Assembly: GCA_006226425.1 (NCBI GenBank)
Contig: SBGX01000025.1
Location: 1 to 64,000 of the forward strand
Source of the DNA: Bacteroidota bacterium
GTDB taxonomy: Bacteria; Bacteroidota; Bacteroidia; Flavobacteriales_D; Crocinitomicaceae
Length of the DNA stretch: 64,000 nucleotides
Direction of reading: 5' to 3'
In this document: positions 48,301-54,682 of the stretch, piece by piece
Numbering within the stretch: the stretch's first letter is position 1
Layout: every line of letters starts with the position of its first letter
Translations under genes and position numbers: made by a program
Notes under the pieces: generated by a model
Databases searched by the model: none
Seen by the model: the letters and a program-made list of their open reading frames with translations, nothing else
What the model was told of the DNA's origin: nothing

Positions 48301-51300
48301 TCTATTATGACCGCCTGGGAAGACTAATTGTAAGTCAGAACGGACGTCAGGCTGATGCTGTCGGAAATGGCCTGGAACGTTATAGTTATACCTTGTATGA
48401 TCATCTGGGAAGGGTTATTGAAGTAGGTGAGAAAATAGAGAATTCCGCGGCCAACACGACCCTGAGATTTAAGGACATATTCGGAACAGAAATAGCGGAT
48501 TACTATAATCCGAATATGATAGATGATCAGCGTTATCGAACCTGGATTTCAGAATCAGGTGGTAAATACGAGGTGACCAGAACTTATTACAGTAATGACG
48601 GAAGTCTTAGCTTACCGGCAGATTATGAAGTAAGTATAAACACCGCCAGAAATAGAATCACCTCTGTAACCTATGCGGAAGGTCCGGTAACCGTGGATTA
48701 TGATAATTACGACCATTATGATCATGCAACGCACTATGTTTATGACATTCATGGAAATGTAAAAACACTCTTTCAGGAAAACAGGTTGATGGACAATATT
48801 TCGGCAAGTTTGACGGCACATCGAATCAAGCGGGTTGACTATCGTTATGACCTGATCTCAGGAAATGTTCATCGTGTTAGCGTACAGAGCAATCAGCCTG
48901 ATCAGTGGCACCATGCTTATGATTATGATGCCGATAATCGGATCACAGAATCACACTCAACCTCAGAAACACCAAAAGTGGGAATTGATGGACCAGTCGC
49001 CAGATTGGTGAACGAGTTGGAAATGAATTCCGATTGGGACAATGATGCCAGGTATTTTTATTATGATCACGGACCTTTATCAAGGGTGGAGATTGGACAG
49101 GAGAACTTGCAGGGATGTGATTATGTATATAATTTACAAGGTTGGTTGAAAGGTGTCAATAGCAGCTTCCTGGACGGTCAAAGAGATCCGGGTCTGGATG
49201 GATTCTCCCCGGAATACATCGTTAACGAGAATAAAAATTTTGCACCGGACGTCATGAGTTTTAGCTTGTCTTATTTTGATGGAGATTATGAGCAGATTAA
49301 GGCATCAGATGTGATCGAAGGAATAAGCAGAGTAATGCAATCAGATATCTCAAATAGTGATATTACGGCAAATTCGAGTGCGCTCTTTAATGGAAATATC
49401 CGGGCAATGCAAACGACGATCATGAATCCGACAACGCGCGAAATGCTTCCAATGGCAACGGCCTATAAATATGATCAGTTGCAGCGATTGCGAGAAGCCA
49501 GAAGCTTTGTAAATTTCGATCAGACAAATAATAAATGGAATCTGACAGGAAGTTATGATAATCGTTATTTTAATTCCTTTGCTTATGATGCCAACGGAAA
49601 TATTAATGGTCAGTACCGATTTAATGCTGCCGGACAGGCGATTGATTCATTGAGCTACAAATACCATGATGTTGGTGGAAAACGTCAGCGAAACAGGTTA
49701 TATCATGTGGATGATCAGGTCTCTTCCGGAGCGTTTGGAGATGATATCGACGATATGGGAACGGTAGACCGAGGAGATCAGTACAATGTAAGCAATAATT
49801 ACAAGTATGATAAGGAGGGGAGATTGATTCGGGATAATCAGGAAAACATCCAATTAATCCGATGGAGAGTAGATGGAAAAATAAAAGAAATCATCCGAAA
49901 TGTTGGAGGAACGGAAAAAATTCTTAGATTTCAGTACGATGCGATGGGAAATCGGATCGCAAAACACGTCTACTCTAATACGGATATGCTAGAGAAATCA
50001 ACATATTACATCTTGGATGCCCAAGGCAATACGATGAACGTATACGAATACGATGTGAATGGTGGTTCCGCAACTTTCCAATTGGCAGAAAGACACCTAT
50101 ATGGAAGCGATCGTTTGGGAATCAACAAGCGTTCGGTCAATTTATTGAGTGTCCCAACACCAAACGGAATCGCAACGTTGACAGCAGGAGACAAATTCTA
50201 TGAGATGAAAAACCATCTAGGAAACGTCCTGACGGTGGTGCAAGACAAGCAAGACCTGGTCGAGTCAGGAGGAAACGTCACAGGTTACCTGACACATATT
50301 GCCAGCTCGACTGACTATTCTCCATTCGGAGTCGTGCTCGATGGTCGAAACTTTACCACGAATTCGAATTATCGTTATGGCTTCCAAAATCAGGAAAGAG
50401 ACGATGAGATCAAAGGAGAAGGAAACTCCTGGAACTACAAGTACAGAATGCATGATCCAAGATTGGGTAGGTTCTTTGCGATAGATCCTCTTACATCACA
50501 GTATCCTAGCATTTCTCCGTATCAGTTTAGCAATAATAGACCGATTGACCGAATTGAGTTAGAAGGTTTAGAGGATATAAAATTTGAAAACGCTAGAGGA
50601 GTAAACTTCATTGGAGGAAAGGGAATGACTCAAGAAGCAAAAGATGCTTATACTGTTCGAACAGATATGGCAGGTAAGGTTGCAGGGGTTTTATTAGGTG
50701 GTGCAGGGTTTGCTGCTGCGATTAGTTCGGTTGGTGTAGCTACAGTTGGGACATATCTTGTTGAAGAGGCTGGAGAATATGTTTTTGAAGAGGTAACAGG
50801 GATACCTGTAATCAATGATCCTTTGGATGTATTAGAACAATTGCTGAAGAAAGGAGCCAAAAAGTTTTCACATGACGTTATAATCGAAGGAAGAAAATAT
50901 CTTGCAGGTGAGTCTGTTAAGAAGATGAAGGACTATGCATATAATGTCAAGAAATTCGGAAAGGAAGCGGCTGAAAAGTATAGGAGGGGAGAAATTACAA
51001 AAGAAGAAGCTAAAGATCTTGCAGCTGGTGTGTGTTTTGTTGCTGGAACAAAGGTAAAAACGAAGCATGGATATACGAATATTGAGAATATAAAATTGGA
51101 CAGCAAAGTCTGGTCTTTTGATCTTTTGACAAATCGAGAAGAATTAAAAAGTGTTAAGAATATTTTCATAACCGATAGTGTGGTTTCAATTGTTAGGTTA
51201 GTAATTCAGAATGAAACCATTGAAACTACTGCAAACCATCCATTTTATGTTGAAGGAAGATGGATTGAAGCAAAGGACCTTGTAGTGGGAGATAAACTTT

Positions 51301-51707
51301 ATTCTTTAGATTCTGAGGGGGTAATATTAAGTAGGAAATATGAGATTGATACGCTAGTTACAGTATATAATTTTGAAGTAAGCGAAAACCATAATTATTT
51401 TGTCTCGGGATTAGATGTTTTAGTCCATAATGATTGCATAAATAGAAAGGTACTCACAAACAAACAAGCAAGCGTAATAGCCAAAAAATTAGGTTTTGGA
51501 GAAAAGCTGCCTGATGGTAGGATACCTTCAGCTATAAAAAAGCAAACGGGGAGCAACCCAGTTTATTATGATAAAAGAACAAAACGTTATTTTTCTCCAG
51601 ATAAGGCGGGTCACAGGGCGGATAATGCATGGAAGAAATTTGACAAGGAAGGAAATAGAGAGACAGGAGTATTTGAGAATGGTAATTTTCAAAAGGTAAG
51701 CCAATAA
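39390..51707 (+). CDS. Giant RHS-repeat polymorphic toxin with YCF48-like propeller, HINT domain and Ntox21-like tip
   Basis: A 4105-residue secreted protein. Signal peptide 1-20. Residues about 340-380 (VLSYFDGTLRNRQSVTKINS, YDHRGRPALQVLPVP) match the DUF6443-like start of Bacteroidota RHS proteins. A long Cys-containing region follows. Residues about 2000-2950 are YCF48/BNR-type propeller repeats (TGYLAGHIGTKGYLYKTTDG, NGGQEW). RHS repeats run from about 2967 (YYDRLGRLIVSQNG). The RHS core is at 3644-3727 with NYKYRMHDPRLGRF. A hydrophobic pre-toxin segment lies at about 3765-3800. A HINT autoprocessing domain runs from C3882 (CFVAGTKVKT) to VHN at about 4014. The last 90 residues contain RYFSPDKAGHRADNAWKKFD, similar to Ntox21, a predicted RNase. 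An immunity gene follows 2 bp later. Confidence 0.9.
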   Translation: MTKKLLLLVGLFAGTIAFGQLAEVQRIDSQGGTTPVNTGAMVQTVIGPGSGNRVDFVKNDIRLAVDRDFSQFVAGPLHVDVTFSVQAIYTPQANGGVNDYNRIYGNPNGAYTLSIDYDPSNPSATQDEAILKFSDCYDVTTTITSIVVNGNPAALPNNMYVENAIFVERYQEYTNAANAVLGLVSTAEDLDQDGHNDILNVSWTEETGAIEYQLEWAFVNSYSGTRDQNGDLIVDELDPSAVGYNFKENSTRVTTTNTHYALPLVFNQGYLVYRVRGVGVDLNNLQRYVFGAWTLLDNDVIANVPAAALHEIENSQAHEENLNWEYAITFAEEGKRKEVLSYFDGTLRNRQSVTKINSDQNVIVGETIYDHRGRPALQVLPVPHHNASYETSLKYYDNFTVNELGVPYKATEFDLDDPNDQCLTPPLNGIGTSSGAGKYYSVQNPNKTNEQGYVPNSANAAGTQAYPFSQVEYTPDNTGRIRRQGGVGKEFQLGSGHETEYLYGQPNQLELDRMFGSEVGYASHYKKNVVVDANGQVSVSYLDQEGRVVATALSGPSPTNLEEIPSAVANAINLEVDALGREGNNNRVSISGESIRLSTELTVAYESNYNFHYGLDVGIKTVDCAPSLCINCVYDLKLELIDECGNNLLSGYQEMVGSFSQGQSGAYYFHQNCTNDYSYDFDPSQAILLGVGKYSLNKILTINEEARNAFLEAYFEDTVNCVKTLDDFYQEELAKVDLTQCEVDCETCHTKLGSLADYLAANKGTAADYHQAKKDCDQACNGDVFDPCSNALNLMLIDMSPGGQYALYDESNGIISADAYPLSILNPGNQLNIFANWREPRFIDEYGNETNKYYNEDGSEALVEVQKNDFNEFEPAIIDEFNVRVINNRFYTVPENLENLTDFVDLFERSWARSLLKYHPEYCYYESCLIYDQKVSVWDPQTSLSFDQLLQRTQTMQDALDAGLVVLKENNGGTGGNGNQGLTQAGPYYDITNWSQQSSLHAWDPFIVYGGSAPYKTNDCSNYGTELWNRVQNYQAVEEDGAVKSMAEVAAYLSRCAQFGYENIHSSCYNFGKGSNTQILDREWQRFKAMYQSVKQELQQARADCRALTECKGYNNCIGNSPFDPTDNGLLDVDGSLASYQSSAYFDEDQPCSSLTASLYADKDSRFPDASIVPDIDPREVAYQLYLQTGQCPVPLAFEGLFNRLISEGKWIAYDVSLKGYVETFNLYNALENYDFSGMVPSLKYSGSVSGDIMDIGISECGDNDPNCFFPTTKFNIQYSKPLGSPDWTEVTSVANFIGTSSLSFRFDALYIDQGTGLQSSFEVTGSITSTSVPNLNLKNCQFEQLCNLNDFGQDLNTLMQTLLGQGLLFSTTPVNLQSAVGAVLTQRIKDQISVGDDLEWFYFDTGTEKGFIIRHQGNTNEQLRISYHNPDDFGNSYIASSSLIPAEQYTFEQTVTKPNQEEVLLRGDVKKIVKSVGSSPVVIGDCEFPMSLKCDAPEYENYDDFEKVILELFSSQTVDLEQSVNLFASSQMTVGLEAALGVSSTSSTLDIRGNSKKVIITTGSCPIELSFDAAVAPGVVLSFNDLNYPDNFTFLGDTGGVYAFQFTTQYEVQVSGGGAYFGSKLIQGTTCVPIKPCYDCREDASIYTGLPSSRIVDPESQLQIPDADYLQFKANVAKLNASVGRKGKAFSDDRKIFERLKGKGQLATFETYVSTKSGQSTEPVDMVMRTVPGGTPCDDDPEYQEYSACIQRLIDWANNLDPLTISEFDDLEGFKTSLVNMQSCSFFEAGDYSFCINEMCARINEVIDGYYEFSFLFFVEFYVNPQAFCEPISLPPCEPFTEGIPVESPSVDTRTDCKEMLTNQAYFNAVNQYREYQDNLLTELRNTYNKHCLTAEEELTYSYDDKQYHYTLYYYDQAGNLIKTVPPEGVELLPLTSSSSTDPNALVNKIASDREKGTKTVFTDHRMVTRYEYNSLNQLIAQSVPDADPIDEFDLSKAVGLDVGLIATRVQMVDGQTGYLAGHIGTKGYLYKTTDGGATWNRINNLVSADLRAIEMYDANIGFALGEAGTVLATINGGQEWQMLPTWTANSGSYTADLNDLIVKNVSGSTAEVWLVGDQKTVLKLLFDTGSLSATWIDLSAGVSGLAENVNVESIISASSKDYISVTELLEGETVGRIYEKAGSSSWVEVSYDIGEVYALSSTGNVVYLAAWDGRLFKRDLTDATPRWLFIPTNLVNPIKKMSFFNENQGYALVENQLARQLYQTLDGGKTWEKASDSYYNDLVMSSNAQVMLAVGDAGLIDLLVQDETGERGPTKMNFSGPENPSLSPDDENLTAAWIYSTDASSSSMAAAVGSETGRFYFTKNLEAESPTWKEQVINETAAEIEGMLHSSGKYVGVIRTNSGALISFDYLATGGLNTGTVSGIGAKVFSSLANRFDGSAIIYAFNDTGNKLGKLTIASNANITYAEVSGTVSVLATANDMVLSGNKVFALENTGNMTELTLSLSDFTERDVTHELLPGTLSSLAVHNDQLYAVGENGQLYVQGTQHMELQQTSTDRDLFDLAVQGSSGDVILVGEEAFVSKGALTNRDFGLTEGVLSSNDRDQFAGQNLNAVVIHPSDDTKIYIAGDGGKIVYRQGTDNSIFSLGAQAVQDFDFAGTVLYAVTDETGIYQIMGTSSLPQKQVFGPPVIDVHFADPYRGIVLSEGFTVRTTEDGASNWNIVKAEQTSMLSTELNRVFRYNEDLSILFGDGGSIFQVQEGLASPSGVSGYNDITEVAGHPATGEIYFGAQTSGLTTIAKIGITNTGGNYTLSSTTLQTMSSVSNIKGLQVFPSGAYAAVTSNKDFRYFNASGTQTWIQDLGSVVVNDLYFHDERNGVLVGNNGLYLKLTDANINMNGDLIGGSFNQVGEIASADPDLVDDLNDVNLNSISFASFENAVIAGNYRQSLGGTATVPYVRAAYDPSDRYTSKFYYDRLGRLIVSQNGRQADAVGNGLERYSYTLYDHLGRVIEVGEKIENSAANTTLRFKDIFGTEIADYYNPNMIDDQRYRTWISESGGKYEVTRTYYSNDGSLSLPADYEVSINTARNRITSVTYAEGPVTVDYDNYDHYDHATHYVYDIHGNVKTLFQENRLMDNISASLTAHRIKRVDYRYDLISGNVHRVSVQSNQPDQWHHAYDYDADNRITESHSTSETPKVGIDGPVARLVNELEMNSDWDNDARYFYYDHGPLSRVEIGQENLQGCDYVYNLQGWLKGVNSSFLDGQRDPGLDGFSPEYIVNENKNFAPDVMSFSLSYFDGDYEQIKASDVIEGISRVMQSDISNSDITANSSALFNGNIRAMQTTIMNPTTREMLPMATAYKYDQLQRLREARSFVNFDQTNNKWNLTGSYDNRYFNSFAYDANGNINGQYRFNAAGQAIDSLSYKYHDVGGKRQRNRLYHVDDQVSSGAFGDDIDDMGTVDRGDQYNVSNNYKYDKEGRLIRDNQENIQLIRWRVDGKIKEIIRNVGGTEKILRFQYDAMGNRIAKHVYSNTDMLEKSTYYILDAQGNTMNVYEYDVNGGSATFQLAERHLYGSDRLGINKRSVNLLSVPTPNGIATLTAGDKFYEMKNHLGNVLTVVQDKQDLVESGGNVTGYLTHIASSTDYSPFGVVLDGRNFTTNSNYRYGFQNQERDDEIKGEGNSWNYKYRMHDPRLGRFFAIDPLTSQYPSISPYQFSNNRPIDRIELEGLEDIKFENARGVNFIGGKGMTQEAKDAYTVRTDMAGKVAGVLLGGAGFAAAISSVGVATVGTYLVEEAGEYVFEEVTGIPVINDPLDVLEQLLKKGAKKFSHDVIIEGRKYLAGESVKKMKDYAYNVKKFGKEAAEKYRRGEITKEEAKDLAAGVCFVAGTKVKTKHGYTNIENIKLDSKVWSFDLLTNREELKSVKNIFITDSVVSIVRLVIQNETIETTANHPFYVEGRWIEAKDLVVGDKLYSLDSEGVILSRKYEIDTLVTVYNFEVSENHNYFVSGLDVLVHNDCINRKVLTNKQASVIAKKLGFGEKLPDGRIPSAIKKQTGSNPVYYDKRTKRYFSPDKAGHRADNAWKKFDKEGNRETGVFENGNFQKVSQ
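50376..50474 (+). repeat. RHS-core recombination segment, intact copy 1
   Basis: This 99-bp part of the RHS core (from the YGFQNQERDD segment to RLGRF) is repeated almost base for base, and in the same reading frame, at 52417-52515, and in decayed form near 54484-54569. It forms the joint between the conserved RHS shell and the variable C-terminus. Confidence 0.9.
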
Positions 51708-51708
51708 T

Positions 51709-52242
51709 ATGGATTTTGAACTAAAAAAAATATTCGACTATTTTGATGCAAGGTTTGATTTGAATAAATTATTTTCTGTTGGGATTTACCACCGCTTTAG
51801 AAATGTAGAAAGGATTTATTTGGACGAAATGCAAAGTTCCTTTGATAAAATTGAGTATTTAAAGAGAAATATAATTTCGAAAATTGAGAATGACGAGTTA
51901 TATGCTTGCATGGTGACATATACAGAAGTCGCACAGGAGAACTTCCCTGGAAACTCAATAATAGAGTTGAATAGGTGTGGTATTGATACAGAAAGGGAAG
52001 TAGTCTTTAAATGTCTTTTTGATGAAGAAGAAGAGTGGTATAGTAATCTTTTGTTTTTTAAATTGAATTATGTAGAGATCGAAAAGTTCATAAGCGGAGT
52101 TTTGTTTAGAACAGAATCAAAGCGTAGGTCATTTTCATCAGAGTTTTTTATAGTGAACTATACTACAAAAAAAGTAATTAATGTTTATGATGATAGAGGG
52201 GTAGATATATTGGAAATAGGCAATGTAACCCCTTTAGAATAA
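51709..52242 (+). CDS. DUF3885-like immunity protein
   Basis: A 177-residue cytoplasmic protein starting 2 bp after the RHS stop. The C-terminal FFIVNYTTKKVINVYDDRGV and the internal LLFFKLNYVEIEKF fit DUF3885, a family often found beside polymorphic toxins. Position directly after a toxin tip, small size and no signal peptide make it the likely cognate immunity protein. Its DNA looks noticeably more AT-rich than the RHS shell, as is the toxin tip before it, which suggests the pair was acquired as a cassette. Confidence 0.82.
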   Translation: MDFELKKIFDYFDARFDLNKLFSVGIYHRFRNVERIYLDEMQSSFDKIEYLKRNIISKIENDELYACMVTYTEVAQENFPGNSIIELNRCGIDTEREVVFKCLFDEEEEWYSNLLFFKLNYVEIEKFISGVLFRTESKRRSFSSEFFIVNYTTKKVINVYDDRGVDILEIGNVTPLE

Positions 52243-52244
52243 GC

Positions 52245-52266
52245 ATCAGTTAAAACGTTAACTGAT
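52245..52266. terminator. Perfect hairpin after the immunity gene, cassette-end repeat copy 1
   Basis: ATCAGTTAA and TTAACTGAT form a 9-bp perfect stem with a 4-nt loop, 2 bp after the immunity stop. No T-run follows. A diverged copy (ATCAGTTAAAAAGTTAA) lies at 53419-53435 after the displaced RHS ORF. It may end transcription or mark a cassette boundary. Confidence 0.5.
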
Positions 52267-52296
52267 CGGCAAATAGTTCTTTGAAAATAATGTGAT

Positions 52297-53379
52297 GTGA
52301 CAGCACAAACTTTCATTTCGGATACCAAGGTGTCGATGGATCATAACACTATGATGCCGAAAACACAGGGATGTGAGGGTGCTTTCAATATTCCAAAATG
52401 GCACAGCGACTATAGCTATGGCTTCCAAAATCAGGAAAGAGATGACGAGATCAAAGGGGAAGGAAACTCCTGGAACTATAAATACAGAATGCAAGACTCT
52501 AGATTGGGTAGGTTCCTAAGTTTGGATCCGTTAGCACCTAAGTATCCTGAGATTAGTCCATATGTTTTTTCAGAGAATAGGCTTATTGATGGAGTTGAGT
52601 TTGAGGGATTGGAAGTTCAGCTAGTTACGCAAGAACAGGTACCAGGAAATGCAGCAACGTCTGGAGTGCCAATGACGGATATAAGTATTACCCAATATTT
52701 GGATAACTCTACCAATGTAAGGCAGGATATGAATATTGTTAATACTGCAACTGGAGCTAGAGAAACAAATCCAAATGAAGTTCTGACTATACAGAAGAAT
52801 CAGACTGGAAATATTCAAGATCCTACTCCAGGTGATGGTGTGCCAAATTTGGGTACCGCAAGTGCGACAATGGACAATATTAGTAGAAGAATGATGCAGA
52901 TTGCTAATAGTATTAATTCCCCAGGAAGGAATTTTGTTGTCGGTGATAATTCCCTTAGTGCGGTCGGTCAAGCAGGACCAGGTGGGGCTGTAGGAAACCC
53001 TGTTGTCGTGGGAACAGGTACTCCACCAGCAAACACGAGAAGGCAAATTTTTCAGGGAAGGTACCTGGCCGCTACAGGAGTTCTTCAAGGGGGAGGACAA
53101 GTAGGTAACTCTAATTCATGGACCCAGGGTCAGGGGAATAATTTAGGCACGCTATTTGCGAATGTCGGTAATGGAGCTAATAATGCTGCCTTAAATAATA
53201 TCACCATAGATATTGTTTTTAATACAAATGGAGCTAATAATTTTACAAACGCAGTTATAGGAACGCTGAATGCTCAACTTGGACCTAATTACGCGAATGT
53301 GACAATTAATCCTGTTTACGCAGGTGATGCCCCAGCAAGTAATCAGTTTTTTGGAGCGTCATTTTATTTAACCCCTTAA
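52297..53379 (+). pseudogene. Displaced RHS core with alternative C-terminus (orphan toxin cassette)
   Basis: An open frame of 360 codons from a GTG, with an ATG at 52336 as alternative. It begins with about 40 residues of unrelated or decayed sequence, then carries the RHS core segment (SYGFQNQERDDEIKGEG to RLGRF, ending DGVEFEGLE), then about 240 residues of a different C-terminus rich in Gly, Asn and Thr, ending FFGASFYLTP. No signal peptide or RHS shell is present, so it is probably silent alone. Recombination at the core would put this tail in frame on the giant RHS protein. The tail shows no toxin family I recognise, and no immunity gene follows it. Confidence 0.75.
52417..52515 (+). 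repeat. RHS-core recombination segment, copy 2
   Basis: Nearly identical to 50376-50474, with only scattered, mostly synonymous differences. Same length and same frame, so a crossover here would exchange the C-terminal cassette cleanly. Confidence 0.9.
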
Positions 53380-53418
53380 AAATGAGAAAAGTAGGTAGTG
53401 TACCCTCCACAAAATAAC

Positions 53419-53435
53419 GATCAGTTAAAAAGTTA
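53419..53435 (+). repeat. Cassette-end repeat, diverged copy 2
   Basis: ATCAGTTAAAAAGTTAA matches the left arm and loop of the hairpin at 52245-52266. Similarity continues loosely to a shared CTCTTTGA/TTCTTTGA motif about 25 bp further on. It follows the orphan RHS ORF as copy 1 follows the immunity gene. Confidence 0.55.
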
Positions 53436-53470
53436 ATAGACTGAAAATAAGCTCTTTGAGGTTTTGGAGA

Positions 53471-53497
53471 ATACATTTTTCTTAGTTGTAAATGTAT
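53471..53497. other. AT-rich hairpin upstream of the IS1-family gene
   Basis: ATACATTT (53471-53478) and AAATGTAT (53490-53497) form a perfect 8-bp stem with an 11-nt loop. No T-run follows, so it is not an obvious terminator. Confidence 0.45.
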
Positions 53498-53521
53498 GTG
53501 TTTGGTAAGATCGTTCGTTAG

Positions 53522-53550
53522 AAGGCCTTAAAATGGCTCATTTTAACCTT
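53522..53550. other. Long hairpin upstream of the IS1-family gene
   Basis: TTAAAATG and CATTTTAA form a perfect 8-bp stem around a 3-nt loop, extended by AAGG/CCTT outside a 2-nt bulge. It lies about 70 bp before the transposase start and could limit read-through into the element. Confidence 0.5.
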
Positions 53551-53564
53551 GTGTTACAGGAGTG

Positions 53565-54392
53565 TGGGTTTTTTCTTCTGAAAGCCTTATTATTGTTACG
53601 AAATCTACCAATCTACTATGTGTGGGAAAATGAAAAAAACAGTCCGATATTGCTACGACTGTAAACAGAAATGTCATAGACATGGAAAAATTAAAAATAA
53701 GCAACGTTGGAAATGCAAAAATTGCGGATTGACTCAATTCAGCGTTTACAAGCGTTGCATCTTTACGCCTGAGCGAAAGGATGCAATTAAGCGTTTGAAT
53801 AGTGAAAATGTTGGGATCAGGGGAATGGCAAGATTACTCGGATTAAGCCCAACACATGTTATTCGCTGTATTTTGCAACTATCGGCGCTAGTCAAGCGAC
53901 CAGACTATTATGAATATGGTCAGGAGTATGAACTGGACGAGTTGTGGTCTTATTCAGAATGTAAGAATAATCCCCAATGGGTTGTTTGGGCAATCAATCG
54001 TAAAACACGAGTAGTGATTGATTTTGTGGTTGGTCGAAGGACAAAAGAAACGGTTAACAAACTGGTAGAAAAATTAAAGCGATTGCACCCAAAGAAGATT
54101 CGAACGGATAAATGGGCAGGTTATAAGTCTCTGTTGGCAGATATTCCTAAAGAAATACATAGACCAGGAAGACGCATTACGAATATACTTGAACGTCAAG
54201 GAGCAACCGTTCGAAACAGCATTAAACGATTGAATAGAAAGACGTTGAGCTTTTCAAAAACACCAAAGATGCTTGAAGCTTGTATTTTACTCTATATGGA
54301 TGATTGCAAATGGCGACCCTACCGAAGCGGTTTCATTATTCGAAAACCGATTTTCTAAATTAGGCTTATCTTTAAGCAAGAAAACACGATTA
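53565..54392 (+). mobile_element. IS1-family insertion sequence, ends approximate
   Basis: An element of about 0.83 kb built around one IS1-type transposase. Imperfect inverted similarity between about 53567-53595 (GTTTTTTCTTCTGAAAGCCT) and the complement of about 54359-54391 suggests the ends. I could not find a convincing target duplication, so the borders are approximate. It sits between the cassette-end repeat and the third RHS-core remnant. Confidence 0.55.
53618..54358 (+). CDS. IS1-family transposase, single ORF
   Basis: A 246-residue transposase. The N-terminal zinc ribbon (YCYDCKQKC, WKCKNCGLTQF) and helix-turn-helix (GIRGMARLLGLSPTHVIR) correspond to InsA. The catalytic part has ELDELWSY, RTDKWAGYKSL and ITNILERQGATVRNSIKRLN, the acidic residues of the IS1 DDE domain. 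Unlike classical IS1 there is no frameshift between the two parts; other IS1 subgroups share this arrangement. The frame looks intact, so it may be active. Confidence 0.92.
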   Translation: MCGKMKKTVRYCYDCKQKCHRHGKIKNKQRWKCKNCGLTQFSVYKRCIFTPERKDAIKRLNSENVGIRGMARLLGLSPTHVIRCILQLSALVKRPDYYEYGQEYELDELWSYSECKNNPQWVVWAINRKTRVVIDFVVGRRTKETVNKLVEKLKRLHPKKIRTDKWAGYKSLLADIPKEIHRPGRRITNILERQGATVRNSIKRLNRKTLSFSKTPKMLEACILLYMDDCKWRPYRSGFIIRKPIF

Positions 54393-54403
54393 AAAAACTC
54401 ACT

Positions 54404-54622
54404 TGAAAGCACCAACTTTCATTTCTGATACCATGGTGTCGAGCAGTCATTTCATTATGATGACGAAAACACTTGAATATTAGGTGGCTTTCAAAATCAG
54501 GAAATAGACGATAAAGGAAATTCCTGTAGCTATTTATGCAGAATGTACAAGCCGAGCTTGGGCAGGTTCCTAAGTTTGGATTCTTTAGCACCTAAACATT
54601 CTGCGACCAGTCCATATGCTGA
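54404..54622 (+). pseudogene. Decayed third RHS-core remnant
   Basis: This stretch aligns by eye with 52297-52570 of the orphan cassette: both begin near AACTTTCATTTC-GATACCA, share GGTGTCGA and ATGATG-CGAAAACAC, then the RHS-core segment GGCTTTCAAAATCAGGAAA and GGTTCCTAAGTTTGGAT, ending near AGTCCATATG. It contains stops (for example the TAG in ATATTAGGTGG) and an internal deletion of about 10 bp, and no tail follows. It is a dead copy. It fills most of the 480-bp stretch without a gene between 54359 and 54838. Confidence 0.8.
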
Positions 54623-54682
54623 TACTGTTCCAATTTTCCCTTTCCGATAGTGATTAGCTAGCACTTCACATGAACAAACCAT

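Noticed and set aside
53579-54409. TGAAAGC direct repeat as IS target duplication
   Set aside because: The ends it would define show no inverted repeats, and 7 bp could occur by chance.
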